Assembly: GCA_949775045.1 (NCBI GenBank)
Contig: OX459105.1
Span: forward strand, 8,944,547 to 9,008,546
Length of the DNA: 64,000 nt
Reading direction: 5' to 3'
From: Metridium senile
Taxonomy: Eukaryota > Cnidaria > Anthozoa > Actiniaria > Metridiidae
Shown: piece after piece, positions 54,696 through 64,000 of the stretch
How the letters are laid out: the number at the start of each line of letters is the position of its first letter
How positions within the stretch are numbered: position 1 is the stretch's first letter
Program-made: the position numbers and the translations under genes
The notes under the pieces: generated by a model
Databases searched by the model: none
What the model saw: only the letters and a program-made list of their open reading frames with translations
Told to the model about the DNA's origin: nothing

Positions 54696-55120
54696 CTGAT
54701 TGGTTGGTTTGCGATCAATATTTGGAATATCGCCCAATAAACAACTATTTATGGTTTCGCGCGGAAAAACATTTCATATACCACGCTTTTAATCCTTTGT
54801 ATTGCGATAAGTTCAAAAAGCTAGCACAAGAGATACACGAGATTTCGCTACAAGAATCACAAGCATTCACTTCCAACCTTCAAATAATGTTTTTGGGGCT
54901 TGAAATTGGGATTGTGTGTGGCTCAATCGTCCTTTTCACTGCTATTCATGCAAAGTTGATGGAACTGGTCAATGGGAAAAAGCAAACACCAGAAGATGTC
55001 TTGTGTAATTGTACAAAAGAGTATTATCTTGATCCTTGGACATCCACAGGTCTGCTACCAGAAAGTGGAATTTACAGTAGGCCTCCCGCACTGCACGAAC
55101 CAAAACGAAAATTCGCTTGA
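54696..55120 (+). CDS. Terminal exon of an unrecognised single-pass membrane protein
   Basis: The open frame follows an acceptor-like CTTACAG (54689-54695) and gives 140 codons to TGA at 55118. No ATG occurs before codon 64 (54887), so either an upstream exon is missing from this model or the protein starts at 54887 (77 residues). Around that Met a membrane segment reads GLEIGIVCGSIVLFTAIHA, followed by KLMELVNGKK, two close cysteines (LCNCTKEYY) and a Pro-rich basic end (PPALHEPKRKFA). The preceding 60 residues are soluble and aromatic-rich. The family is unknown. Similar membrane segment to the 53 kb protein: E-x-G-I-x-x-G-S-x-x-x-F in both. Confidence 0.5.
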
Positions 55121-55155
55121 AATGGCAAACAATGACCGAAATGGCTTTGAAACCG

Positions 55156-55470
55156 GAAATCCTTGATTTGATAAAGAAAATTAAATGGAACTAATAATAA
55201 AGAGGACGCAAACAGCGTTGGCATGTCAACAAATGAAGTGAAAATGAAAACGTCGAATTCTACATCGCGATTAGAGCTTCTTAGTTGGCTACTAGGTGCC
55301 TTCGTCTGCTGAAATATTTTGAAAAATTGGAAATCCTTAATTGGAAAAAAAGATGAAATGGAACGAATAGGAATAAAAAGTACATAAACAGCGATGGCAA
55401 CAAATGAAATGGAAATGAAAACGTCGAATTCTACATCGTGAACGAGCTACTTGTCTACGTACTAGTACTG
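55156..55470 (+). repeat. Tandem duplication of about 165 bp
   Basis: Two copies share GAAATCCTT-ATT, AAATGGAAC-AATA, AACAGCG-TGGCA and GAAAACGTCGAATTCTACAT. They start 36 bp after the stop codon at 55120, so may lie in its 3' UTR. Confidence 0.8.
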
Positions 55471-56060
55471 TAGGTCTAAATGGATGTGTAAATTACTATG
55501 TTTATTCCGATAAAGTAATGAGTTTTTACACTTTAGTATACGAACATCAATAAGCGGTCAAAGTCTTACATACGATTACAATATTATTTTCAACGGAGTT
55601 GTTTTGTCTGAAAATTCAAACGAGGAGGCCACTGGTAGCTCTTCAGTTGCATCGAATTTTGAGTTGTCAAGATTTGACTTCGTTGTTTTTGTCTCTGATT
55701 TAGTTAACTACCTGTTTATGAAATGATGCACTTGGTAACGCAAGGCAGTATAATGTTAATGTCACGCATAGCACTATCGCAGTTTCAAATAGGATGTCCA
55801 TGTAAAGACATTTATTTCAAAACCGTAAGGATTAGTGTACGCTTTATTTTGAATACATTTTTAAAGCAATTAGAGTTATTAGCTATCATTTTTTATATAC
55901 AGTGAAAGAAAACAAAGAATACCAAAAATATATCAATTTTTATGTATTTTATAATAAGAATATTTTTTTCAATATCGCGGCTATTGCGATTTTGGTTGTC
56001 GGATTTTTTTAGTATACATGCATGCAAACAAGAAATATTTTACTTTTGTAATATAAAAAA
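55471..56060. other. Stretch without recognised gene
   Basis: AT-rich; a 60-codon frame at 55723-55905 has no family resemblance. Confidence 0.5.
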
Positions 56061-56300
56061 CAAACAAACAGACAAAAAACACATAAACAGACAAACAAAC
56101 AAACAAACAAACTGACAGACAGAAAAACAAACAAACAGACAAAAATCACATAAACAGACAAACAAACAGACAAACAAACAGACAAACAAACAGACAAACA
56201 AACAGACAAACAAACAGACAAACAAACAGACAAACAAACAGACAAACAAACTCATTTACTCATTAAAGAAACAAACAAACAAATTAACAAACAAGCAAGC
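56060..56300. repeat. CAAACAGACAAA microsatellite
   Basis: Array of ACAAACAGACAAAC units; minus-strand Cys/Val/Leu/Phe frames are artefacts. Confidence 0.95.
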
Positions 56301-56507
56301 AAACGAATTCTAGGTATATGCTGCTGGGTTTCTACTAAAACAATTAGATCGATGTTTTCAACTTTTAATTATTACGTGCTGTGCTTTCCACCTTTTTTAC
56401 TTGCTTAGAAAATAGTAGACCCGTTGTATAGTTTAATTGATACTAATTTATATATAGTTAATTGCATGATAACTCGTTTAACATATAACATTGTTCCTGT
56501 ATATACA

Positions 56508-56810
56508 TCTATTTCAAAAATCCTTGTCAGATCGCAGCTGAAGCTACAGTACACACTCTGAAGCTTGCAAAGGATGACGGTAATATGAACATAATTTCTG
56601 CTTTATTACACGTTTTCTTTTAGAGAAAAAAAAAAAAAAAATTATATCATCTACCACAGCTTGGTTTATATGATCATATAACATAAACACGTTCAACCAA
56701 AATATATTATGAATGAATCTATAACAAGAGAAGAAATACCGTCATCCTTTGCATGCTTCATAGTGTGGACCGTAGCCTGATTGTGACAACGATTATTGAA
56801 ATAGGTGTGT
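56508..56810. repeat. MITE family C, copy 3
   Basis: TACATCTATTTCAAAAATCC at the left, ATTATTGAAATAGGTGTGTA at the right; inner words CTTGCAAAGGATGACGGTAA and TACCGTCATCCTTTGCATGC. Confidence 0.85.
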
Positions 56811-57460
56811 ATATATATATTTATCAATATAGGCCCTCCAAGATATCATATCTATCACGTGACATAGGTTTATTACAGGTTACGGTTTGTAAAAGCTACT
56901 AGTCGAGTGTAATAGTTGCAACATAAGAGTTAGAATCAACCATTTATCTTTAAATACTAACAAAAGAAAATGTTTTCTACGCTGCATGCGCAATAGATAT
57001 ATCTTGTCACGTGACAGACAAATTTCTTGACTGATGGTTGTGTATAAAAACATTTTTATAATTTTTGTATTTTAACATTTTAAAGGTTTTTATTATTCAG
57101 TACAAGAATCATATAACTCCCAAGTGGATAGTTTATCAATAATCATATTTATAATATCAAATAGTATTAAGAAGTGTTTCAGAAAATCTGATATGAGATT
57201 TCAATCAGTTCGTTTAATTAAATAGTTTTTAAATCGATAATAATTCGTTGTAGCAATATGATTCTTGTGCAAATTTTTTATATATTGAAATTTCAAGGGA
57301 AAACTGTACTTTTTTAAATATTTGTAAATTATTTTATAGAATGCATTTACTTGATAATGCTATACTGAAATGTAAATAAAAAAAATGAAGGAAAATGCGT
57401 TTGACTTTTGTTTGCTTGGTTGTTTTCCTGGTGTTTTTTGCTAGAGTATTTTCTGTAGAG
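56811..57460. other. Stretch without recognised gene
   Basis: AT-rich intergenic sequence; nothing recognised. Confidence 0.5.
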
Positions 57461-57464
57461 TGTG

Positions 57465-57830
57465 TTTGATTGTCTGTTTGTTTGTTTTTGTTTGTTTGTT
57501 TGTCTGTTTGTTTGTCTGTTTGTTTGTCTGTTTGTTTGTCTGTTTGTTTGTTTTTCTGTTTGCTTGTCTGTTTGTGTGTCTGTTTGTTTGTCTGTTTGTT
57601 TGTCTGTTTGTTTGTCTGTTTGTTTGTCTGTTTGTTTAACTGTCAGTTTCAGTTTGTCTGTTTGCTTGTCTGTTTGTTTGTCTGTTTGTTTGTCTGCTTG
57701 TTTGTCTGCTTGTTTGTCTGTCTGTTTGTCTGTTTGTTTAACTGTCTGGGTTTTTTTTGTCTGTTTGCTTGTCTGTTTGCTGTTTGTCTGTTTGTTTGTC
57801 TATTAATTTTGCTTGACTGTCTGTTTTGTT
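57465..57830. repeat. TTTGTCTG octanucleotide array upstream of C9orf72
   Basis: About 365 bp of TGTTTGTC / TGTTTGCT units, ending some 210 bp before the C9orf72 start codon. Frames through it are artefacts. Confidence 0.95.
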
Positions 57831-58040
57831 TTGTTTTGTGGGTTTCCTGTGGTGATCTTGAAAGAGAAAGCCGCGAGAGCCTGTGACCTAAGTCATTTCC
57901 GCTCAAAGTTCCAGGCACAAGATGGAGGAAGTGGCTGAAACTTGTTATCCCTTGAAAAGAAGCGGGAAAACTCGATGACAATGGCTCATAGAACAACTAA
58001 AATATGTAAACTTTAAGATTTAGCTTTGATTGTTGGCTTG
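57831..58040 (+). promoter_or_regulatory. Putative C9orf72 promoter and 5' UTR
   Basis: GC-richer than its surroundings, with ATTTCCGC and CAAGATGGAGGAAGTG, the latter resembling overlapping YY1 (AAGATGGAGG) and ETS (GGAAGTG) sites, which are common in housekeeping promoters. No TATA box is seen. It is squeezed between the octanucleotide array and the ATG. Confidence 0.4.
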
Positions 58041-61000
58041 ATGGCTTCAAGTCCGTCTAAATCAGAGGTTTACAACGATACTTTGTATGAATCAACTCCC
58101 ATCGCTTCGCCAGCAGAAGAACGATTCTCAGTGTCCAATTTGTCATCAAACCATGTCTCAATACTGCAGGAAAGTGGACCTTTTATAATGTTTATTCTCT
58201 CATCGTGGGACAATATTCTTGGGCCAATTTTACGGCATGTATGGATTGGACCAAATGAGCAATCATGTCACGAAGATTGTATGCAGTACGTCGTGTCACG
58301 CACTCTTAGTGGGGAACTTTTGCGTGACGCACCCGAAAATATCGTCGATTCGAAACTATTTATATTGAAAGAGAAAGATATTATATGCCATTCGTTTATA
58401 TTCACTGGGAGAGACAGGACTGGTTCGGATATTTCATCTTTTTCACTCTTGACACCGTTCTTGGGTTTTAAGACGTATCTTTCTCTTGTGGAACTCATTG
58501 AAGAGAGATGCAAAATTCTTATTGCAAAATTAAGGGTTCTTCTTACGAAGGTAAAGTATTAGCGTTACCGAATAAAAATGAATTTATGCTGTATATATCT
58601 ATATTTAAAAAAAATTGCTTAAATTAAGACCCATGGTAACTTACCAGCATGCACTGCACGCAAAAGACTGAATTTCGTGGGCCATGAAAATCGCCAAACA
58701 GACATTTTGATATCTTTTATGATGTGAGTGGGTATTTACACTCTTACTAAATCGTTTATCGTTTTGTTTTATTTGTTTTCTCGTAACATGACACAACAAA
58801 TGAATTATAACACTCATATCACAATAATCAATGCAAAGCATGCCGGTAAGTGACCATGGGTCTTTAATTTGATATGCAGGGAATTCTGGGTATTTTTTTA
58901 ACACAAATATCAAACATGCCAACCTCGTTAGAATTTCTCAATTTGTATCAGAGGGCCCACAAAAGCTTTTTTTGAGAATAGTCCTTTTCACAGTTATCTC
59001 CATACAACTTCAGCATCAATAGTATGTAATATATTCATTACAATTTGAGTACAGCTCGAGTAAATTTAAGGAATGTCCACATCACCAAACACTTTATTAC
59101 ATGCTATCTAGGCTGAGGTTGATCAACGAGAAGTGAAATGGTCTATATATATACTCTCAAAATGTCCTTATATTCTGCTGAAGGCAAGGTGAATATCAAT
59201 TTAAATAAATAAAATAATTTTTTAGGTTTTTATTCACTGATATTTTCGATTAACAAGCCGGAGGAGAATAAATGAACAGGTGATCATAAATTCAAAAAAG
59301 AAATAAAAATTGAAACCTGACTTTTATGAAGATAATTATTTATTTCTAAGTTTTAATGTCTCACAAAACACTGTAGATGATTATCAAAACAATATCTAAA
59401 GTTATTGGACCTAATAAAGTGTGTGATTTTCTATAATATGTGTATTCATATGGACTCCTGTATACAGTCAATTAAAAAAACATTGTTGTCAATAGGCTTC
59501 AAGTCTACGCGACTAGACCGAAAAGTAGCATGGATAGAAATCACTGAAGCGGCGAATTATTCATAACTAGTTGATTGAGTGCGCGTGGTATATTGCATTA
59601 TATACTCAGTCTGTGTGATTTATCCGCTTCGGTGATTTCTACCCATGCTACCTTTCGGTCTTGTCACGTAGACTTGAAGCCTATTGATGACAATGTTTTT
59701 TGAATTGACTGTATAAGATCTACTCATTCCAGTCAACCCATTGCCCAATGAACTCTAGCAGTAGCGCTCAAAATTTCCAAACAAATAAGTAGACATTTTA
59801 TTTAAAATATATATTTACTTGCATTTTTTCAATTCAGGATATTAGTACTGCTCATGGAAGGTTCATGATATATCTACAAAATTTTATTAGAACAATATCC
59901 AGTCTAAAGACTAGTGGTTTACCACAAGAAATACAGGTATGCTGTATACTGTCAAAGTTGTTGAGAAACAACATATATGCTAACATATTAACACAATATG
60001 CTTAAATTAAAAGACAGTCCCCTAACAAAAGTTGAGCTGAAATAAAAGCTCCACAGAGTGATTAACACAATAGACAAAAATGGACAGCAGTGAGCAGGGG
60101 ACGAAAGGGAAGTGAAGACTTTGATTCAGGATTCACCTGAAACAATTACTAACATAATTTGGACACAAAAGCCAGTCAATTATTACACATCAAATTTTGT
60201 AATAAGTTATTAATTATATCCAACCACCAGGTTTTTGTTCTTTTATAAATTAAAATATTAGACGGATATTTTTACTTGATCTAGTCCTACTCCTGCAATA
60301 TTTTTACTCCTCTATGACTAGATCAATAATAAGAATGAATACTGACATCAGCTACTGTACTGTTCATTCTATTGTAGCTGGGCGAGACAGCACTAGGAAC
60401 CTTTACTCAAGACCATGCTGGTGTTTTTGATAAAGTATTCATGCTGAGGTAATGCTACATGAGATGGTAATGATTCACAATGTATGATAGAGAGTACACC
60501 ATATATCCATGAACAAGCAAAACTAAATATGTATTGTCTATTTGCACTATTTTGTACAAACTTGTGGATATCATTGGAGCACAACAGTGAGAACAATTAA
60601 AAATAACAATGTACGTATCATCTAATTGCACTATTTTGTACAATCTTGCGGATATCACTGAGCAGAACATGCAGTGAGACTAAGTAGTATCATTCATTGT
60701 TATTTGTATTGTGTAATTAATGCCTGAGCGAATTCTTGACAATTATACTACAAATGAGTATTAAGTTTTTAACAATTAAAAAAAATAGTGTTTTGCTCTA
60801 AGCAGCTAATAATTGTTTCATTGACTTTTGCCATGCACTCTATGCTAGTATGTTTCATATTGTACCAAAGATAGCATATGTTTTGGCCTCCTATGCGACC
60901 AACTCCTTACTTGCTTTTCACTCTCAGGCTTCCTATGGCAACGTATGAGCACAAATTCACAGGGGGCAAAGTGAAAAGGGAAAACGGAAGGAGTTGAATA

Positions 61001-63327
61001 CTCCTCGTTATTTGCCCTCCAATCTTCCCATGTCCCACGTTTGTAGTTCCAGGTTTCCCTTCTTTCAACCATTACCACAGGAAATTACAAGTCAATAAAA
61101 AGATGATCACTCAAAGAATAATTATGAGAAGCAACATTATGTTTAAATGTAATTAGCATTTTAATCCATGCATACATTTTACCTGGACTGGGCTTCCTGT
61201 GTATCTTAACATTGACTGACTAGTACCCAACCCTGTTCTCGACCACCTAAGTAATCCCTTCAAAGTACTAAGTAAAGGTAAATAAACTGTTTATATTAGA
61301 AAAATCATATGGATGTTTATTTTCAGAGCAATCACTTCTCATTTGCAAACATTTGGCAGTACTATTGTGGTGGGAAGTTCACTTGAAAGAGTTAACTTGG
61401 TAGGGCATGGCATTGATTATCTTACAAACCAACCAGCAAAACAATCAACAAACAAAACAACCAACCAAAAAACAACCAACCAACCAACCAAAACAACAAC
61501 CAACCAAACAAAACAATCAACAAACAAAGCAACCAACCATCCAAACATAACAAGCAAACAACCAACCAACCAAAACAACAACCAACCAACCAAAACAATC
61601 AACAAACAAAGCAACCAACCAGGAAACAACAAACCAACCAAAACAATCAACAAACAAAGCAACCAACCATCCAAACATAACAACCAAACAACCAACCATT
61701 CAAAACAACAACCAACCAAACAAAACAATCAACAAACAAAGCAATCAACCATCCAAACATAACAACCAAACAACCAACCATCCAAAACAACAACCAACCA
61801 ACCAACCAACCATCCAAAACAACAACCAACCAACCAAACATAACAACCAACCAACCAACCATCCAAAACAACAACCAACCAACCAACCAACCATCCAAAA
61901 CAACAACCAACCAACCAACCAACCAACCATCCAAAACAACAACTAACCAACCAACCACCAAACCTATCAACAAATCATCTAACTAACCAACCAAGTAAGA
62001 AATCAACCAAGTAAGAAACCAACCAACCAAATCAAGAAACAACCAACCAACCAACCAAGCTACCAACAAAAAATACTAATTAACCAATCAACCAACCCAC
62101 CACCCAACCACCCAACCACCTAGCCAGCCAACCAGCTAACCCCAATCAATAACACCAACAAACTTTCAATAAATCATTTAACCTTTTCTATATTTCAGAT
62201 GATAAGTAGTCTTGGTGTTTTGTTATCACCTGAAGAACGTAGTACATCACGATATGCTGTACAAAGACAAAGCAGTCACTACACAGGCTATGACCCTGAT
62301 CTGTTTTTACAAGGACTACAAAAGGTATTTTATTAAATTTTATTTTTATTTATTTGTCGCTATAATCAGGTACAGTTGTGTGTTGGTTTTCATTTCACGG
62401 TTGAATATGCTTCAACAACACAGTTATCTTTCTTATCGTTAACTTTGGCATCAACATTGTCATCATCATCATTCTTATCCAAGTCATCAAGCCCTGCCAT
62501 TATTTTGGAAATTGTCCTCATCATGCTCAATGACCGATAGAGACGTAATAGTCTAGTGGCTAGCGGATCGGATCTTGGGCCTAATGGTTTGGGTGCCTCG
62601 ATTCCCGGCCCGGGCGATTACGTTGTCATAGGGAAAGACTCTTTCAGTGCCTCATCTTCTCGTCATCATCATCTTCTTCATCATCATCCTCAGTTTTCAT
62701 CATTTTGATCACCATCTCTTATCACCATTTCTTTTCCAGGATGAGAATGGTATTTTCCAGTTACCTGCCAAGGATATAGTGACCAGTCTGTATCCCACAA
62801 CGTTAATTGATGTTGATAGTTTTGAGGTACATCAAACCTGTATGTATCATGAACATAGTATCAAGAGAAAAGAATTCCTGGACGACATGCTGGCCTTGAT
62901 TTGGGAAGACCAGGAAGAAACACCAGAGTATCCTGTTATGTAAGTATAACAAATTGTAACTGAGAACGTTTGGTGATGGAGTGTTTCCTTTTCCTTGTGG
63001 ATGATTGTTGCCTTGGCGACTGATGGATTGACTGGCTGACTGAATGAATGATGAACGGTCTGTCAGACAGGTTGACCGACCGGCTGGAATGACTCACGAA
63101 CAGATTGGCGGAATGGCTGACGAACGGACTGACTAATTAACTAAATGACTGGATTTGAATGTGAATTTATTTATGCACACACATTTTTTAACAATGACAA
63201 TAAAGGAAATACAATATTAGTTTACCGATGTTCTGACTGTTAATTATCTTCTTGTCTGTGTTTGTTTAGGGAAATGTTTCATTATGTCCAGGATATAGGT
63301 ACATTGGTACAAACATTTATGAACGAT
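58041..63327 (+). CDS. C9orf72: C9orf72 homologue (DENN protein), 5' part, 7 exons in window
   Basis: Exons: 58041-58550, 59838-59936, 60378-60448, 61327-61399, 62199-62324, 62740-62939, 63270-63327. All introns are GT-AG and phases join to 379 codons, ending with a donor GAT|GTAAGT. About 100 C-terminal residues should follow beyond the window. In vertebrates C9orf72 binds SMCR8 and WDR41; the complex acts at lysosomes and as a small-GTPase regulator. Conserved words are SSWDNILGPILRHVW (longin part; human has YWDNILGPRVRHIW), RTLSGELLRDA, AITSHLQTFGSTIVVGSS, LLSPEER, LFLQGLQKD, YPTTLIDVD, YHEHSIKR and FHYVQDIGTLVQTF. The ATG at 58041 was chosen because the frame only opens upstream with TTG. 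The N-terminus is about 30 residues longer than in human before the WDNILGP word. Introns 4 and 7 contain large tandem repeats. Confidence 0.95.
58621..58869. repeat. Palindromic element in C9orf72 intron 1
   Basis: AAGACCCATGGTAACTTACC and AGCATGC on the left are matched by GCATGCCGGTAAGTGACCAT and GGGTCTT on the right. It lies about 70 bp after the exon 1 donor. Confidence 0.75.
59465..59711. mobile_element. TA-flanked palindromic MITE in C9orf72 intron 1
   Basis: CAGTCAATTAAAAAAACATTG-type left end and CAATGTTTTTTGAATTGACTG-type right end, with TA on each side. Both arms hold GGCTTCAAGTCTACG / CGTAGACTTGAAGCC and GGTAGAAATCACTGAAGC-like sequence. A lone arm of the same family is at 2682-2772. 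Confidence 0.85.
60527..60680 (+). repeat. 84-bp tandem duplication in C9orf72 intron 3
   Basis: GCACTATTTTGTACAA-CTTG and GGATATCA occur at 60544 and again at 60628, with related flanks. Confidence 0.75.
61420..62140. repeat. CCAACCAAA minisatellite in C9orf72 intron 4
   Basis: About 700 bp of AACCAACCAAACAAAACAA, ATCCAAAACAACAACC and CAATCAACAAACAAAGCAA units, changing to pure CCAA toward the right. It begins 20-40 bp after the exon 4 donor and nearly fills the intron. Plus-strand frames are Asn/Lys/Thr/Gln, minus-strand frames Trp/Leu/Val/Gly; none is a real gene. Confidence 0.95.
62543..62690 (+). mobile_element. tRNA-derived SINE in C9orf72 intron 5
   Basis: AATAGTCTAGTGGCTAGCGG resembles an A box and TGCCTCGATTCCC (62594-62606) a B box, at normal spacing for a tRNA gene. 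The body (GGGAAAGACTCTTTCAGTGC) ends in ATC repeats. A tRNA gene itself is unlikely: the acceptor stem ends do not pair well and no mature 3' end is evident. Confidence 0.6.
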
Positions 63328-63339
63328 GTAAGTACTTGG

Positions 63340-63775
63340 AGCAAAAGCAACAAAACAAACAAATAAGCGAGCAAACAAACAAACAAACAAACAAACAAGC
63401 GAGCAAACAAACAAACAAATAAGCGAGCAAACAAACAAACAAACAAGCGAACAAACAAACAAGCAAACAAACAAACAAGCGAGCAAACAAACAAACAAAC
63501 AAATAAACACCCAAACAAACAAATAAGCGAGCAAACAAACAAACAAGCGAACAAACAAACAAGCGAGCAAACAAACAAACAAGCGAGCAAACAAACAAAC
63601 AAACAAATAAGCAAACAAACAAAAACAAACAAAGAAACAAACAAGCGAGCAAACAAACAAACAAATAAATAAGCAAACAAACAAAAGCAAACAAACAAGC
63701 TAGTAAGCAAACTAACAAACAAACAAATAAGCGAGGAAACAAACAAACAAACAATAAGCGAGAAAACAATCAATT
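63340..63775. repeat. CAAACAAGCGAG microsatellite in C9orf72 intron 7
   Basis: About 435 bp of AAACAAACAAGCGAGCAAAC units, starting 13 bp after the exon 7 donor. Minus-strand Cys/Leu/Phe/Val frames up to 163 codons are artefacts. Confidence 0.95.
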
Positions 63776-64000
63776 TTTTTCGGGGAAGAGAAAAAAATGT
63801 ATTTTGGGATATATAGCTGTGTCGCCAATAGAGTGCAAATAATATAACCGTGAAATAGATAGCAACAAATAAGAGATAGTTAGTGCTTAGTTAGGCAAGA
63901 CATAGGAATTCAGTGAGGCATGACAGGAGCACGGGCTTTTTCTAGATCAACGACTCAGTGCGCAAAAGAATGTGTTTCTGACGTTTAATGAGTTAAAAAT
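63776..64000. other. C9orf72 intron 7, end of window
   Basis: No exon matching the missing C-terminal part of C9orf72 could be found; the next exon is presumably beyond the window. Confidence 0.6.

Noticed and set aside
53082..55120. Joining the 53 kb ORF and the 54.7 kb exon into one gene
   Set aside because: The 54.7 kb acceptor needs a phase-1 donor; the only phase-1 GT considered in the first ORF (within the TTTGGTTATG word) is weak and would delete half the membrane segment.
57462..57886. Overlapping 114 and 138 codon frames
   Set aside because: Low-complexity translation of the TTTGTCTG array upstream of C9orf72.
61417..61973. Trp/Leu/Val/Gly membrane-like frames on the minus strand
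   Set aside because: Translation of the CCAA-type minisatellite; hydrophobicity is a composition effect.
62543..62690. Functional tRNA gene
   Set aside because: A-box and B-box-like words are present, but the acceptor stem does not pair convincingly and the sequence continues as a SINE body.
63244..63773. 148-163 codon minus-strand Cys-rich frames
   Set aside because: Translation of the CAAACAAGCGAG microsatellite; they also run over C9orf72 exon 7 antisense.
1..64000. CRISPR array, operon or prokaryotic island
   Set aside because: The many regular repeats are satellites without unique spacers; genes are spliced and monocistronic.

Overview
The window looks like nuclear DNA of an early-branching animal, most likely an anthozoan cnidarian (sea anemone or coral relative). 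The reasons are AT-rich DNA, GT-AG introns of 0.1 to 5 kb, metazoan-only genes (a C9orf72 homologue, an axonemal dynein chain, an intronless class A GPCR), and very many short palindromic DNA elements, tRNA-derived SINEs and minisatellites. The species cannot be named from the sequence alone.

Layout. 1-4000: repeats plus a short decayed ORF with a piggyBac-like cysteine cluster. 4655-15314 (minus strand): complete 11-exon dipeptidyl peptidase 2 gene (DPP7, serine peptidase family S28, 465 residues). 15315-15776: compact divergent promoter with a good RFX X-box. 15777-36121 (plus strand): complete 22-exon DNAI3/WDR63 axonemal dynein intermediate chain gene (872 residues). 36122-46062: intergenic, dominated by a 4.6 kb satellite of 55-bp and 110-bp units. 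46063-47121 (plus): single-exon rhodopsin-class GPCR. 47122-52940: repeats and apparently empty DNA. 53082-53270 and 54696-55120 (plus): two unrecognised single-pass membrane proteins or exons whose membrane segments resemble each other. 58041 to the right edge (plus): 5' seven exons (379 residues) of a C9orf72 homologue, cut off by the window end.

How the genes relate. DPP7 (lysosomal or secretory peptidase) and DNAI3 (cilium) share one 0.46 kb head-to-head promoter; nothing indicates shared biochemistry. The GPCR, the small membrane proteins and C9orf72 look like independent transcription units. Every exon junction listed was read directly from the sequence: all introns are GT-AG and the reading phase is continuous across each gene.

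The most unusual material is non-coding. There are near-perfect palindromes up to 1.7 kb long, two of them flanked by TTAA. Several palindromic element families have copies in the introns of two or three different genes, and some have clear target-site duplications. One terminal-inverted-repeat element carries a coding exon resembling Crypton-derived proteins, and there is a hierarchically organised satellite. I found no CRISPR array, rRNA gene or intact transposase.
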